From assembly GCA_002354005.1 (NCBI GenBank), contig DEKS01000162.1, positions 3,950 through 10,214 on the forward strand: DNA of 6,265 nucleotides, in the 5' to 3' direction. The notes below the pieces were generated by a model. It was not told the DNA's origin. It ran no database searches and saw nothing but the letters and a program-made list of their open reading frames with translations. This DNA comes from Bacteroidales bacterium UBA2716. GTDB lineage: Bacteria; Bacteroidota; Bacteroidia; Bacteroidales; UBA932. Positions within the stretch are counted from its first letter, which is position 1. The number at the start of each line of letters is the position of its first letter. Below, piece by piece: positions 1-5,801 of this stretch. The position numbers and the translations under genes were made by a program.

Positions 1-411
1 GCCATGTCGGCCGAGAAAACCGGCGCCCTCATTGTCCTGCAGCACAAAAGCTCCATGGAAGAGTACATGAACACCGGCGACCGCTTTGAGGCCGATATCA
101 ACCGGCGGCTCATCATGAACATCTTTTTCAAGAATTCCCCGCTGCACGACGGTGCCATGATTATTGTGGGAGACCACATTGCCGCCGCCCGCTGCCAGCT
201 GCCCATGACCAACCGGACGGACATTCCCGCCCATTACGGCATGCGGCACCGCGCGGCCATCGGCCTTAGCGAAGACACGGATGCGGACATTCTGGTGGTG
301 TCCGAGGAAACCGGCGATGTAAGTTTTGTCCGGGGCGGAGAAATCCATACGGTAGCCAGCATGAAGGAGCTCAGGGAGCTGCTGAACAGCGTGATGAACG
401 AGGAGGAATAG
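1..411 (+). CDS. dacA: Diadenylate cyclase (CdaA/DacA type), 3' part only
   Basis: This is the C-terminal part of a DisA_N-type diadenylate cyclase, which condenses two ATP into the second messenger c-di-AMP. The frame is open from the window edge (codon at 1-3), so the gene begins upstream; the ATG at 4 is internal to the domain. Visible hallmarks are the EKTGALIV strand at the start of the domain, the catalytic DGA motif in SPLHDGA (148-156), the ATP-contacting RHR motif (244-252) followed by AAIGLSE, and VVSEETG. The usual Thr of GTRHR is Met here. Family members of the CdaA class have N-terminal membrane helices; these would lie off the left edge, so class membership is inferred from the domain sequence and from the lack of any DisA DNA-binding C-terminus: the protein ends about 40 residues after SEETG. 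The TAG stop directly abuts the mutS2 ATG, implying co-transcription. Confidence 0.93.
   Translation, partial: AMSAEKTGALIVLQHKSSMEEYMNTGDRFEADINRRLIMNIFFKNSPLHDGAMIIVGDHIAAARCQLPMTNRTDIPAHYGMRHRAAIGLSEDTDADILVVSEETGDVSFVRGGEIHTVASMKELRELLNSVMNEEE
401..406 (+). promoter_or_regulatory. Shine-Dalgarno-like sequence for mutS2
   Basis: AGGAGG lies 5 nt before the mutS2 ATG and is embedded in the last Glu codons of the cyclase gene. The Glu-Glu-Glu coding constraint may explain it by chance, but it supports the start at 412. Confidence 0.5.
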
Positions 412-2925
412 ATGGATGCAAGAGTAGAAGCCAAACTGGGATTCGACAAAGTACGGGCCGCCATTGAGGCGCGCTGCTCGACGGAATATGCCGCCGCCCG
501 CGTGGCGGAGGAAGAGTTCTGCACGGATGCGGCTCAGATTCACCGCCGGCACCTGCTTGCCGACGAAATGCGCCTTATCCTCATGTTCGAGGACAGTTTC
601 CCCACGGCTGGCTACATAGACGCCATCGCCTTCCTGGAGCCCATCGGCAAAAGTGCCTCTATAGACCTGCTGTCCCTTGGCAAGCTGCGCACCCTGCTGG
701 ACACGCTCCGCAAGGCGCTCCACTTTTTCCATACGGTGAAGGAGGGCATCTACCCCAATTTGCAGCACCTGGCGGCGGGCATACAGGCCCCCGTGGAGGT
801 GATGCGCCGCATCGACGCCATCCTGGATCGCCACGGGGACATCAAGGATACCGCCTCGGACGAACTGTACAAAATCCGGCGCAGCATCAAGGACAAGGAA
901 CTCAACATGTCCAAGCGGATGAACGCGATCCTGCGGGAGGCGCAGCAGGCGGGCCTCGCCGACGCCGAGGCTTCCGTCGCCATCCGCGACGGCAAAATGC
1001 TCATTCCGGTGACATCGGCCAAGAAAAGGGCCTTCCAGGGCTTTGTGTACGATGAAAGCGCCACCGGAAAAACCACCTTCATGGAGCCGGCAGAGATTGT
1101 GGCGCTGCAAAACGAAATTGCGGAGCTGCATTTTGCCCAGACGCGCGAAATTGCCAAAATTCTTTACGAATTTGCCGAATTCCTGCGCCCGTTTGTTCCG
1201 GAGCTCATTGCCGGTGCCACGTTTGTGGGGGAGCTGGACTTCAACATGGCCAAGGCCTATGTGGCCCTGGACTACATTGCCGGCATGCCGGTGGTGTCGG
1301 AAGACGGCCGGCTGAACCTTCGCAAGGCCCGGCACCCGCTGCTGGAAAAGAGCCTGCGGAAAGAGAAAAAAGCCATTGTCCCACTCACCGTGGAGCTCAC
1401 CCCGGAAAAACGCATCCTCCTCATTTCCGGCCCCAACGCCGGCGGCAAGAGCGTCTGCCTCAAAACCGTGGGCCTGCTGCAGTACATGTTCCAGTGGGGC
1501 ATGCTCATCCCTACGTCGGAAAGCTCGGAACTGCCTGTGTTCGACCGCATTATGGTCTCTATCGGGGATGACCAATCCCTGGAAAACGACCTTTCCACCT
1601 ACAGTAGCTTCCTTGCCGATATGAACGCCATGCTCGCCGTGGCCGATAGTCGCACGCTGGTTCTCATCGACGAGTTTGGCTCCGGGACGGAACCCGCTGC
1701 CGGCGGCGCCATTGCGGAAGCCATCCTGCATGAGCTGGACAGCCGCGGGGCGTACGGGGTCATCACAACGCATTACACCAACCTTAAATTATATGCCTCA
1801 TCGGCCCAGACGGGCGTGGTGAACGGCGCCATGCAGTTCGACGCCGCTACCGTTGCGCCGCTCTTCCAGCTGGAAGTAGGGCTGCCGGGCTCTTCGTTCG
1901 CCTTTGAGCTGGCCCGGAAGATGGGCCTGCCGGAGGCCATTGTGCACGATGCGGAGGTGCGCGCCGGCGAACAGTTCGTGGGCATTGAACGGAACCTCCG
2001 AAAAATTGCCCGCAGCCGCCGCGCCCTGGACGAGAAACTCACCAAGATTCGCGCTACGGACAAAACGCTGGAGGGCCTGACAGACCGCTACGAGAAAGAG
2101 CTGGAAGACATTAAGGAGATGCGCCGCCGCATCCTCGAAGAGGCCCGCGAAGAAGCGGAAAAGATTATCCGCGGGGCCAACAAGCAGGTGGAGAACACCA
2201 TCCGCACCATCAAGGAGTCGCAGGCCCGGAAGGAGGAAACGCAAGGGGCCCGCGCAGAGTTGCAAGGCTTCCTGGGCGCGCTGGTGGACAGCCGGAACAA
2301 ACGGGACACGTATATAGACCAGAAACTGCAGACCGTCAAGGAGCGCAAGGAGCGCGAGAAAGTGCGCAAAAAGCGGCGTGCCGACGGAGAGACGCTGCAG
2401 CAGCTGGAGCAGGCGGAGGCCCAGGACCGCAAGATGGCCGCCTTCCGCAGCGCCCCGCTGAAGGTGGGGGAGAAGGTGCGCATCAAGGACAACGGCATGG
2501 TGGGCGAGGTAGCCACCGTGAGCACCAAGGCGGTGAGCGTGATTGTGGGCAACATTACCACTAAGTTGCCGCTGGACCGCGTAGAACGCATTACGGCAAA
2601 CGAGTACAAGGCCGTGGTGAAAGCTCCGGCGGAGCGCCCGCGCCAGGTATTTGACAACGCCATCAGCGAGCGCAAGGCTTCCTTCAAGCTGGAACTGGAC
2701 GTCCGTGGGGAGCGTGTGGCGGACGCCATCGACATTGTTATGCGATATATTGACGATGCCATCATGCTGGGCGTTCCTTCGGTGCGAATTTTGCATGGGA
2801 AAGGAACAGGCGCGCTGCGTGAGGAAATCCAGAAGTACGTGCGCACCGTGCCCGGCGTACAGTCCGTCGCAGATGAACACGTCCAGTTTGGCGGTTCCGG
2901 CGTAACTGTTGTGAAATTTGACTAA
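412..2925 (+). CDS. mutS2: MutS2 family ATPase/endonuclease with Smr domain
   Basis: Full-length MutS2 of 837 residues, close to the size I expect for this family in Bacteroidetes. It lacks the MutS mismatch-recognition domain; the N-terminal ~300 residues are the core/clamp region. The ATPase follows: ARHPLL at 306-311, Walker A GPNAGGKS at 340-347, the SLENDLSTYSSF signature at 389-400, Walker B LIDEFGSGTEP with D420-E421, and the TTHY switch at 452-455. A long charged coiled-coil-like region covers roughly 525-680, then a small beta-rich KOW-like segment from L683 (VGEKVRIKDNGMVGEV). The C-terminal Smr nuclease domain shows LDVRG at 762-766 and HGKGTGALR at 795-803. In the family, MutS2 acts on branched DNA (suppressing recombination in some species) and on collided or stalled ribosomes in Bacillus; which role applies here cannot be seen. 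All catalytic motifs are intact. The ATG at 412 abuts the preceding stop. Confidence 0.97.
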   Translation: MDARVEAKLGFDKVRAAIEARCSTEYAAARVAEEEFCTDAAQIHRRHLLADEMRLILMFEDSFPTAGYIDAIAFLEPIGKSASIDLLSLGKLRTLLDTLRKALHFFHTVKEGIYPNLQHLAAGIQAPVEVMRRIDAILDRHGDIKDTASDELYKIRRSIKDKELNMSKRMNAILREAQQAGLADAEASVAIRDGKMLIPVTSAKKRAFQGFVYDESATGKTTFMEPAEIVALQNEIAELHFAQTREIAKILYEFAEFLRPFVPELIAGATFVGELDFNMAKAYVALDYIAGMPVVSEDGRLNLRKARHPLLEKSLRKEKKAIVPLTVELTPEKRILLISGPNAGGKSVCLKTVGLLQYMFQWGMLIPTSESSELPVFDRIMVSIGDDQSLENDLSTYSSFLADMNAMLAVADSRTLVLIDEFGSGTEPAAGGAIAEAILHELDSRGAYGVITTHYTNLKLYASSAQTGVVNGAMQFDAATVAPLFQLEVGLPGSSFAFELARKMGLPEAIVHDAEVRAGEQFVGIERNLRKIARSRRALDEKLTKIRATDKTLEGLTDRYEKELEDIKEMRRRILEEAREEAEKIIRGANKQVENTIRTIKESQARKEETQGARAELQGFLGALVDSRNKRDTYIDQKLQTVKERKEREKVRKKRRADGETLQQLEQAEAQDRKMAAFRSAPLKVGEKVRIKDNGMVGEVATVSTKAVSVIVGNITTKLPLDRVERITANEYKAVVKAPAERPRQVFDNAISERKASFKLELDVRGERVADAIDIVMRYIDDAIMLGVPSVRILHGKGTGALREEIQKYVRTVPGVQSVADEHVQFGGSGVTVVKFD

Positions 2926-2937
2926 AACCTAATACCA

Positions 2938-3312
2938 ATGAATGTTCTAAGGACGAGTAAGATAGGGGAGACGGGAGAACAGCTGGCCTGCGATTTTTTA
3001 CAGACGCGCGGGCATCAAATCCTGGACCGCAACTGGCACAGCGGTCACCTGGAACTGGACATTGTTTCCGAAGGCCCGGACGGGCTGCATTTTGTGGAGG
3101 TAAAGGCCCGCACGGCGCCGGTCACGTCCACGGTGCTGGACCAGGTGAACGTGGTCAAGCAAAAGCGCATCACCGCGGCGGCCTCCCAATACCTTCATAA
3201 AAAGCACATGGCCGGGAAAGAGGTCTATTTTGACGTTGTTACCGTGCTGTTCGACGGCCAAACGTCCGTGGTGCGGTATTTCCCGCAGGCCTGGATCCCC
3301 ATGTTTTTATAG
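2938..3312 (+). CDS. UPF0102/YraN family nuclease-like protein
   Basis: A 124-residue protein of the UPF0102 (YraN) family, matching the usual 115-130 residues. It opens with the family's G-x-x-GE-x-L-A motif (IGETGEQLACDFL, residues 9-21) and ILDRNW (28-33). It then shows the restriction-endonuclease-like core: E39 and D41 in LELDIV, and E54-V-K56 in FVEVKAR, equivalent to the E-x-D...E-V-K residues of Holliday-junction-resolvase-like folds. A later FDVVTV (98-103) is also typical. Biochemical function is poorly established for the family; a structure-selective nuclease is the reasonable expectation, not something shown here. It lies 12 nt after mutS2 and 16 nt before the ManC-like gene. The start follows TACCA with no Shine-Dalgarno sequence; the family motif begins 9 residues in, so the start is well placed. 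Confidence 0.92.
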   Translation: MNVLRTSKIGETGEQLACDFLQTRGHQILDRNWHSGHLELDIVSEGPDGLHFVEVKARTAPVTSTVLDQVNVVKQKRITAAASQYLHKKHMAGKEVYFDVVTVLFDGQTSVVRYFPQAWIPMFL

Positions 3313-3328
3313 ACTAACCACACACTAA

Positions 3329-4102
3329 ATGAATACCAACAACCGATATTGCGTTATCATGGCCGATGGTAACGGGTCGCCTTATCAGCTCCGCATCACC
3401 TTCGACCGTTTTCTCAAGGTGGTCCCTCAGGACCACATCCTGGTGGTAACCCCCGCCCGATTTGCCGGCGAGGCCCGGAAGGTGCTTCCGGAGCTGCTGC
3501 CGGAGAATCTGCTGCAGGAGCCCATGGCCCGCAAGACCGCACCCTGCATGGCCTATGCCGCCTATACCCTTCTTTCCCGGAACCCGGAGGCCGTCATCGT
3601 GGCCACTCCGTGGGACCTGGTGATTCGCGACGAGAGCCTCTTTGCCCACACGCTGGGGGAAGCCTTTAATTATGTAGAGGAAAACGACGTCCTGATGACC
3701 CTCGGGATTGTCCCCAAAACGCCGGATGTGAACTTTGGCTACATCCAGGTGCGTGAGGGCCGCAACGCCCACCTGATGGCCGGGCCGCTGCAGGTGAAAA
3801 CCTTCACGGAGAAGCCTTCGCCGGAGCTGGCCGACGTATTTGTGCGCACCGGCGAGTTCTTCTGGAACAGCGGTATCTTTGTCTGGAAGGCGGCTACCAT
3901 CGTCTCGGAAATGGAAAAATACATTCCGGAAGTCACGGAAATGTTCAAGGGCTGGGAAACCCGCATCGGAGACCCTGTTTTTGTGGAGCAGGCCTACGTG
4001 GAATGCCCCAAGGTTTCCCTGGACTACGGCGTCATGGAGCGCACCTCCCGCGCGTGGCTCTATCCCGCGAGATTTGGTTGGGCGGATATCGATAGGTTGT
4101 GA
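3329..4102 (+). CDS. Degenerate, shortened mannose-1-phosphate guanylyltransferase-like protein
   Basis: A 257-residue relative of ManC-type mannose-1-phosphate guanylyltransferase (GTP + mannose-1-P to GDP-mannose); family members have about 350 or more residues. Recognisable parts are VIMADGNGS (10-17), TFDRFLKVVP (24-33), KTAPCMAYAAY (69-79), TLGIVPK (124-130), FGYIQV (136-141), KTFTEKP (157-163), FFWNSGIFVW (177-186), VSLDYGVMER (229-238) and FGWADI (249-254). What is missing matters more. The GG-x-G-x-R-(F/L)WP-x-SR...PKQF signature is absent: the sequence jumps from GNGS to the segment before TFDRF, a gap of about 20-25 residues. The APSDH motif reads TPWDL and the RNTAP motif reads RKTAP. 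The protein ends right after GWADI, lacking the GTW continuation and C-terminal region. The frame is open with codon use like its neighbours. Either a non-catalytic paralogue or a decaying gene; guanylyltransferase activity is unlikely. It follows the YraN-like gene by 16 nt and has no Shine-Dalgarno sequence. Confidence 0.8.
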   Translation: MNTNNRYCVIMADGNGSPYQLRITFDRFLKVVPQDHILVVTPARFAGEARKVLPELLPENLLQEPMARKTAPCMAYAAYTLLSRNPEAVIVATPWDLVIRDESLFAHTLGEAFNYVEENDVLMTLGIVPKTPDVNFGYIQVREGRNAHLMAGPLQVKTFTEKPSPELADVFVRTGEFFWNSGIFVWKAATIVSEMEKYIPEVTEMFKGWETRIGDPVFVEQAYVECPKVSLDYGVMERTSRAWLYPARFGWADIDRL

Positions 4103-4120
4103 AAAAACCTGTTGATAACT

Positions 4121-4152
4121 TTTGGTAAATCAAAATATTATCCGTATCTTTG
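4121..4152 (+). promoter_or_regulatory. Bacteroidetes-type promoter of the ribosomal protein operon
   Basis: TTTG at 4121-4124 and TATCTTTG at 4145-4152 are separated by 20 nt. This matches the Bacteroidetes primary sigma factor consensus (TTTG, 19-21 nt, TAnnTTTG) in every specified base. Transcription would start roughly 5-8 nt after 4152. It sits only 19 nt behind the ManC-like stop codon and drives rplC onward. The run before it (4101-4120) is A/T-rich. No terminator for the upstream genes is visible, so some read-through into the operon is possible. Confidence 0.85.
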
Positions 4153-4154
4153 CG

Positions 4155-4190
4155 GTCCGCAATTGTGCCTTTGGGCCTCCAATTGCGGGC
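4155..4190 (+). promoter_or_regulatory. Candidate structured 5' leader (stem-loop) of rplC mRNA
   Basis: CCGCAATTG (4157-4165) is an exact inverted repeat of CAATTGCGG (4180-4188). The stem extends outward by a U-G and a G-C pair to 11 bp (4155-4165 with 4180-4190). Inside, GCC (4167-4169) can pair with GGC (4174-4176) around a UUUG loop, leaving a small asymmetric internal loop (4166; 4177-4179). It begins within a few nucleotides of the predicted transcription start and is not followed by a U tract, so it is not an ordinary terminator. Ribosomal protein operons are commonly autoregulated by a protein binding its own leader; that role, and the ligand (uL3, uL4 or another), is inference. The remaining leader (4191-4225) is AT-rich and apparently unstructured. 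Confidence 0.55.
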
Positions 4191-4225
4191 TAAATTATTA
4201 AGTAACAATTAATTAACAAACACCA

Positions 4226-4852
4226 ATGCCTGGTTTAATTGGAAAGAAAGTCGGAATGATTTCCGTCTTCGGTGCCGACGGGAAGAATATCCCGTGCACC
4301 GTCATTGAGGCTGGTCCGTGTGTTGTCACGCAGGTTCGCACCGTGGAAACCGACGGTTACGCCGCCGTGCAGCTTGCCTATGACGAAAAGAAAGAAAAAC
4401 GCACCAGCGCGGCCCTGAAGGGCCATTTTGAAAAGGCTGGAACTACTCCCAAAAAGAAGCTCGTGGAATTCCCCGCAGACTTCGCCGGAGAGCTCAAGCT
4501 GGGTGACACCATCACCGTGGCCGACATCTTCACCGAGGATGTCAAGTTCATCGATGTGGTGGGTACTTCTAAAGGTAAGGGTTTCCAGGGCGTTGTAAAG
4601 CGTCACGGATTCGCCGGTGTAGGTGGTGTGACCCATGGTCAGCACAACCGTCTCCGTCACCCTGGTTCCATGGGTGCATCCTCCTGGCCTTCCCGCGTTT
4701 TCCCGGGAATGCGCATGGCAGGTCACATGGGCAACGAGCGTGTGAAAGTGTTCAACCTCGAGGTCCTCAAAGTCATCCCTGAGAACAATCTCGTTATCGT
4801 AAAGGGTTCCGTACCCGGAGCCAAAGGTTCTTACTTAATCCTGGAGGACTAA
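4226..4852 (+). CDS. rplC: 50S ribosomal protein L3 (uL3)
   Basis: Complete uL3 of 208 residues, a primary 23S rRNA binding protein whose long extension reaches toward the peptidyl transferase centre. The N-terminus MPGLIGKKVGM is the typical family start. The central extension is clear: GKGFQGVVKRHGFAG (117-131), THGQHNRLRHPGSMGASSWPSRVFPGMRMAGHMGNERV (136-173, key parts G-S-M-G and R-V-F-P-G), then the C-terminal NLVIVKGSVPGAKGSY (188-203). At the position of the E. coli glutamine methylated by PrmB there is Ser153, which I believe is usual in this phylum. The ATG follows an AT-rich stretch ending ACACCA with no Shine-Dalgarno sequence. It is the first gene after the promoter; rpsJ, normally in front of it, is absent here. 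Confidence 0.98.
   Translation: MPGLIGKKVGMISVFGADGKNIPCTVIEAGPCVVTQVRTVETDGYAAVQLAYDEKKEKRTSAALKGHFEKAGTTPKKKLVEFPADFAGELKLGDTITVADIFTEDVKFIDVVGTSKGKGFQGVVKRHGFAGVGGVTHGQHNRLRHPGSMGASSWPSRVFPGMRMAGHMGNERVKVFNLEVLKVIPENNLVIVKGSVPGAKGSYLILED
4842..4847 (+). promoter_or_regulatory. Shine-Dalgarno sequence for rplD
   Basis: TGGAGG lies inside the last codons of rplC, 7 nt before the rplD ATG at 4855. It allows coupled re-initiation after rplC terminates at 4852. Confidence 0.65.
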
Positions 4853-4854
4853 TT

Positions 4855-5481
4855 ATGGAATTGAATGTTTTGAAGATTGACGGCACTCAGTCCGGAAAGA
4901 AAGTGGTTCTTGACGAGAAAGTGTTCGGCGTACAGCCCAACGACCACGTCATCTACCTGGATGTCCTCCAATATCTCGCCGCTCAGCGTCAGGGCACTGC
5001 CCGCACCAAGGACCGCAGCGAGGTCGCCTATTCCACCAAGAAACTCGGTCGTCAGAAGGGCGGCGGCGGTGCTCGTCACGGCTCCCTGAAGGCTGGTATT
5101 TTTGTAGGTGGTGGCAACGTGTTCGGCCCCAAGCCGCGCGACTATCGCTTCAAGCTCAACAAGAAAGTCAAGCAGCTCGCCCGCGTGAGCGCCCTTTCTT
5201 ACAAGGCCCAGGAGAACAAAATCGTTCTGGTGGAACCTTTCGCCATGGACGCTCCCAAGACCAAGGAGTTCAAGAACATCCTGTCCGCTATCAAAGCCGG
5301 TGACCGCAATGTCCTGGTTGTGCTTCCGGAGAACTCCAACAATATTTTCCTGTCATCCCGCAATCTGCCTTCCGTGCAGGTTATCACCGTTGACGAGATC
5401 AATACCTACGCTATCATGAATGCCCACTCCCTGGTGCTTGTAGACGGCGTGCAGGATATCCTCGCAGCAAGAGTTAAGTAA
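4855..5481 (+). CDS. rplD: 50S ribosomal protein L4 (uL4)
   Basis: Complete uL4 of 208 residues, lining the peptide exit tunnel and, in E. coli, also the autogenous repressor of the S10 operon. The conserved extended loop is present: GTARTKDRSEVAYSTKK (47-63), GRQKGGGGARHGS (65-77), FVGGGNVFGPKPRDY (83-97) and KLNKKVKQLARVSALS (100-115). The usual GTGRAR in the loop reads GGGGAR here, a variant that I think occurs in Bacteroidetes. The C-terminal globular part runs to ILAARVK. The gene starts 2 nt after the rplC stop with an in-frame-independent Shine-Dalgarno sequence inside rplC. Whether it represses this operon is unknown; the leader hairpin before rplC would be the place to look. Confidence 0.98.
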   Translation: MELNVLKIDGTQSGKKVVLDEKVFGVQPNDHVIYLDVLQYLAAQRQGTARTKDRSEVAYSTKKLGRQKGGGGARHGSLKAGIFVGGGNVFGPKPRDYRFKLNKKVKQLARVSALSYKAQENKIVLVEPFAMDAPKTKEFKNILSAIKAGDRNVLVVLPENSNNIFLSSRNLPSVQVITVDEINTYAIMNAHSLVLVDGVQDILAARVK

Positions 5482-5487
5482 AGGAGA
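5482..5487 (+). promoter_or_regulatory. Shine-Dalgarno sequence for rplW
   Basis: AGGAGA directly after the rplD stop, 8-9 nt before the rplW ATG at 5496; with the preceding A it gives AAGGAG. This is a strong site in a phylum where such sites are uncommon. Confidence 0.75.
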
Positions 5488-5495
5488 GAAGAAAA

Positions 5496-5786
5496 ATGGG
5501 TATTTTAATTAAGCCAATCGTAACCGAGAAAATGACGGCTGAGGGCGAAAAGCTCAACCGTTACGGTTTCATCGTGGACCGCAAGGCCAATAAACTTCAG
5601 ATCAAGGCTGCCGTTGAGCAGATGTACGGCGTTTCCGTCGCAGACGTGAACACCCTGAACTACCATGGCAAGCGCAAGCAGCGCTACACCAAGGCCGGCC
5701 TCCTCCGCGGCAGAATGAATCACTTCAAGAAGGCCTATGTCACGCTTGCAGGTGAAGACAAGATTGATTTCTACGCTAACATCTAA
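5496..5786 (+). CDS. rplW: 50S ribosomal protein L23 (uL23)
   Basis: Complete uL23 of 96 residues, an early 23S rRNA binder at the exit-tunnel mouth that forms the docking site for trigger factor and SRP. Family features are the N-terminal ILIKPIVTEKM (3-13), the YGFIVDRKANKLQIKAAVEQMYGVSV core (23-48; key residues F25, N32, K33, I36, V40), and the basic C-terminal hairpin NYHGKRKQRYTKAGLLRGR (55-73) followed by FKKAYVTL (77-84). The ending KIDFYANI resembles what I recall from Bacteroidetes homologues. It lies 14 nt after rplD and 15 nt before rplB with its own Shine-Dalgarno sequence. No abnormality seen. Confidence 0.98.
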   Translation: MGILIKPIVTEKMTAEGEKLNRYGFIVDRKANKLQIKAAVEQMYGVSVADVNTLNYHGKRKQRYTKAGLLRGRMNHFKKAYVTLAGEDKIDFYANI

Positions 5787-5787
5787 G

Positions 5788-5793
5788 AAGGAG
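5788..5793 (+). promoter_or_regulatory. Shine-Dalgarno sequence for rplB
   Basis: AAGGAG begins 2 nt after the rplW stop and is 8 nt from the rplB ATG at 5802, a canonical spacing. It fixes the rplB start. Confidence 0.75.
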
Positions 5794-5801
5794 AATAAAC
5801 T

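Noticed and set aside
1798..2880. A 360-codon open frame on the minus strand inside mutS2.
   Set aside because: It is a GC-bias shadow of mutS2: no family motifs, His/Leu-rich composition typical of antisense frames, and the opposing strand carries a fully conserved protein.
3314..3772. Minus-strand open frame opposite the ManC-like gene, considered because that gene is degenerate.
   Set aside because: The plus-strand frame shows clear ManC motifs throughout; the antisense product has no recognisable family signature and its 3' end runs into the intergenic gap without any start signal evidence.
4085..4115. A frameshift near the end of the ManC-like gene that might restore the missing C-terminus.
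   Set aside because: The other two frames after 4090 show no GTW-like continuation and hit stops within a few codons, and the sequence turns into AT-rich promoter DNA, so the missing part is absent and not merely out of frame.
4110..4118. TGTTGATAA, a one-mismatch DnaA-box-like sequence just upstream of the rplC promoter.
   Set aside because: A single 9-mer with one mismatch in an AT-rich region is expected by chance; there is no cluster of boxes and no origin-type gene nearby.
4155..4200. Rho-independent terminator for the upstream genes.
   Set aside because: The hairpin lies downstream of the promoter and is followed by TAAATTATTAAG rather than a T run, so a leader structure is the better reading.
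4670..4700. Ser in place of the PrmB-methylated glutamine of uL3 (residue 153).
   Set aside because: I believe this is the common state in Bacteroidetes uL3 and not a peculiarity of this genome.
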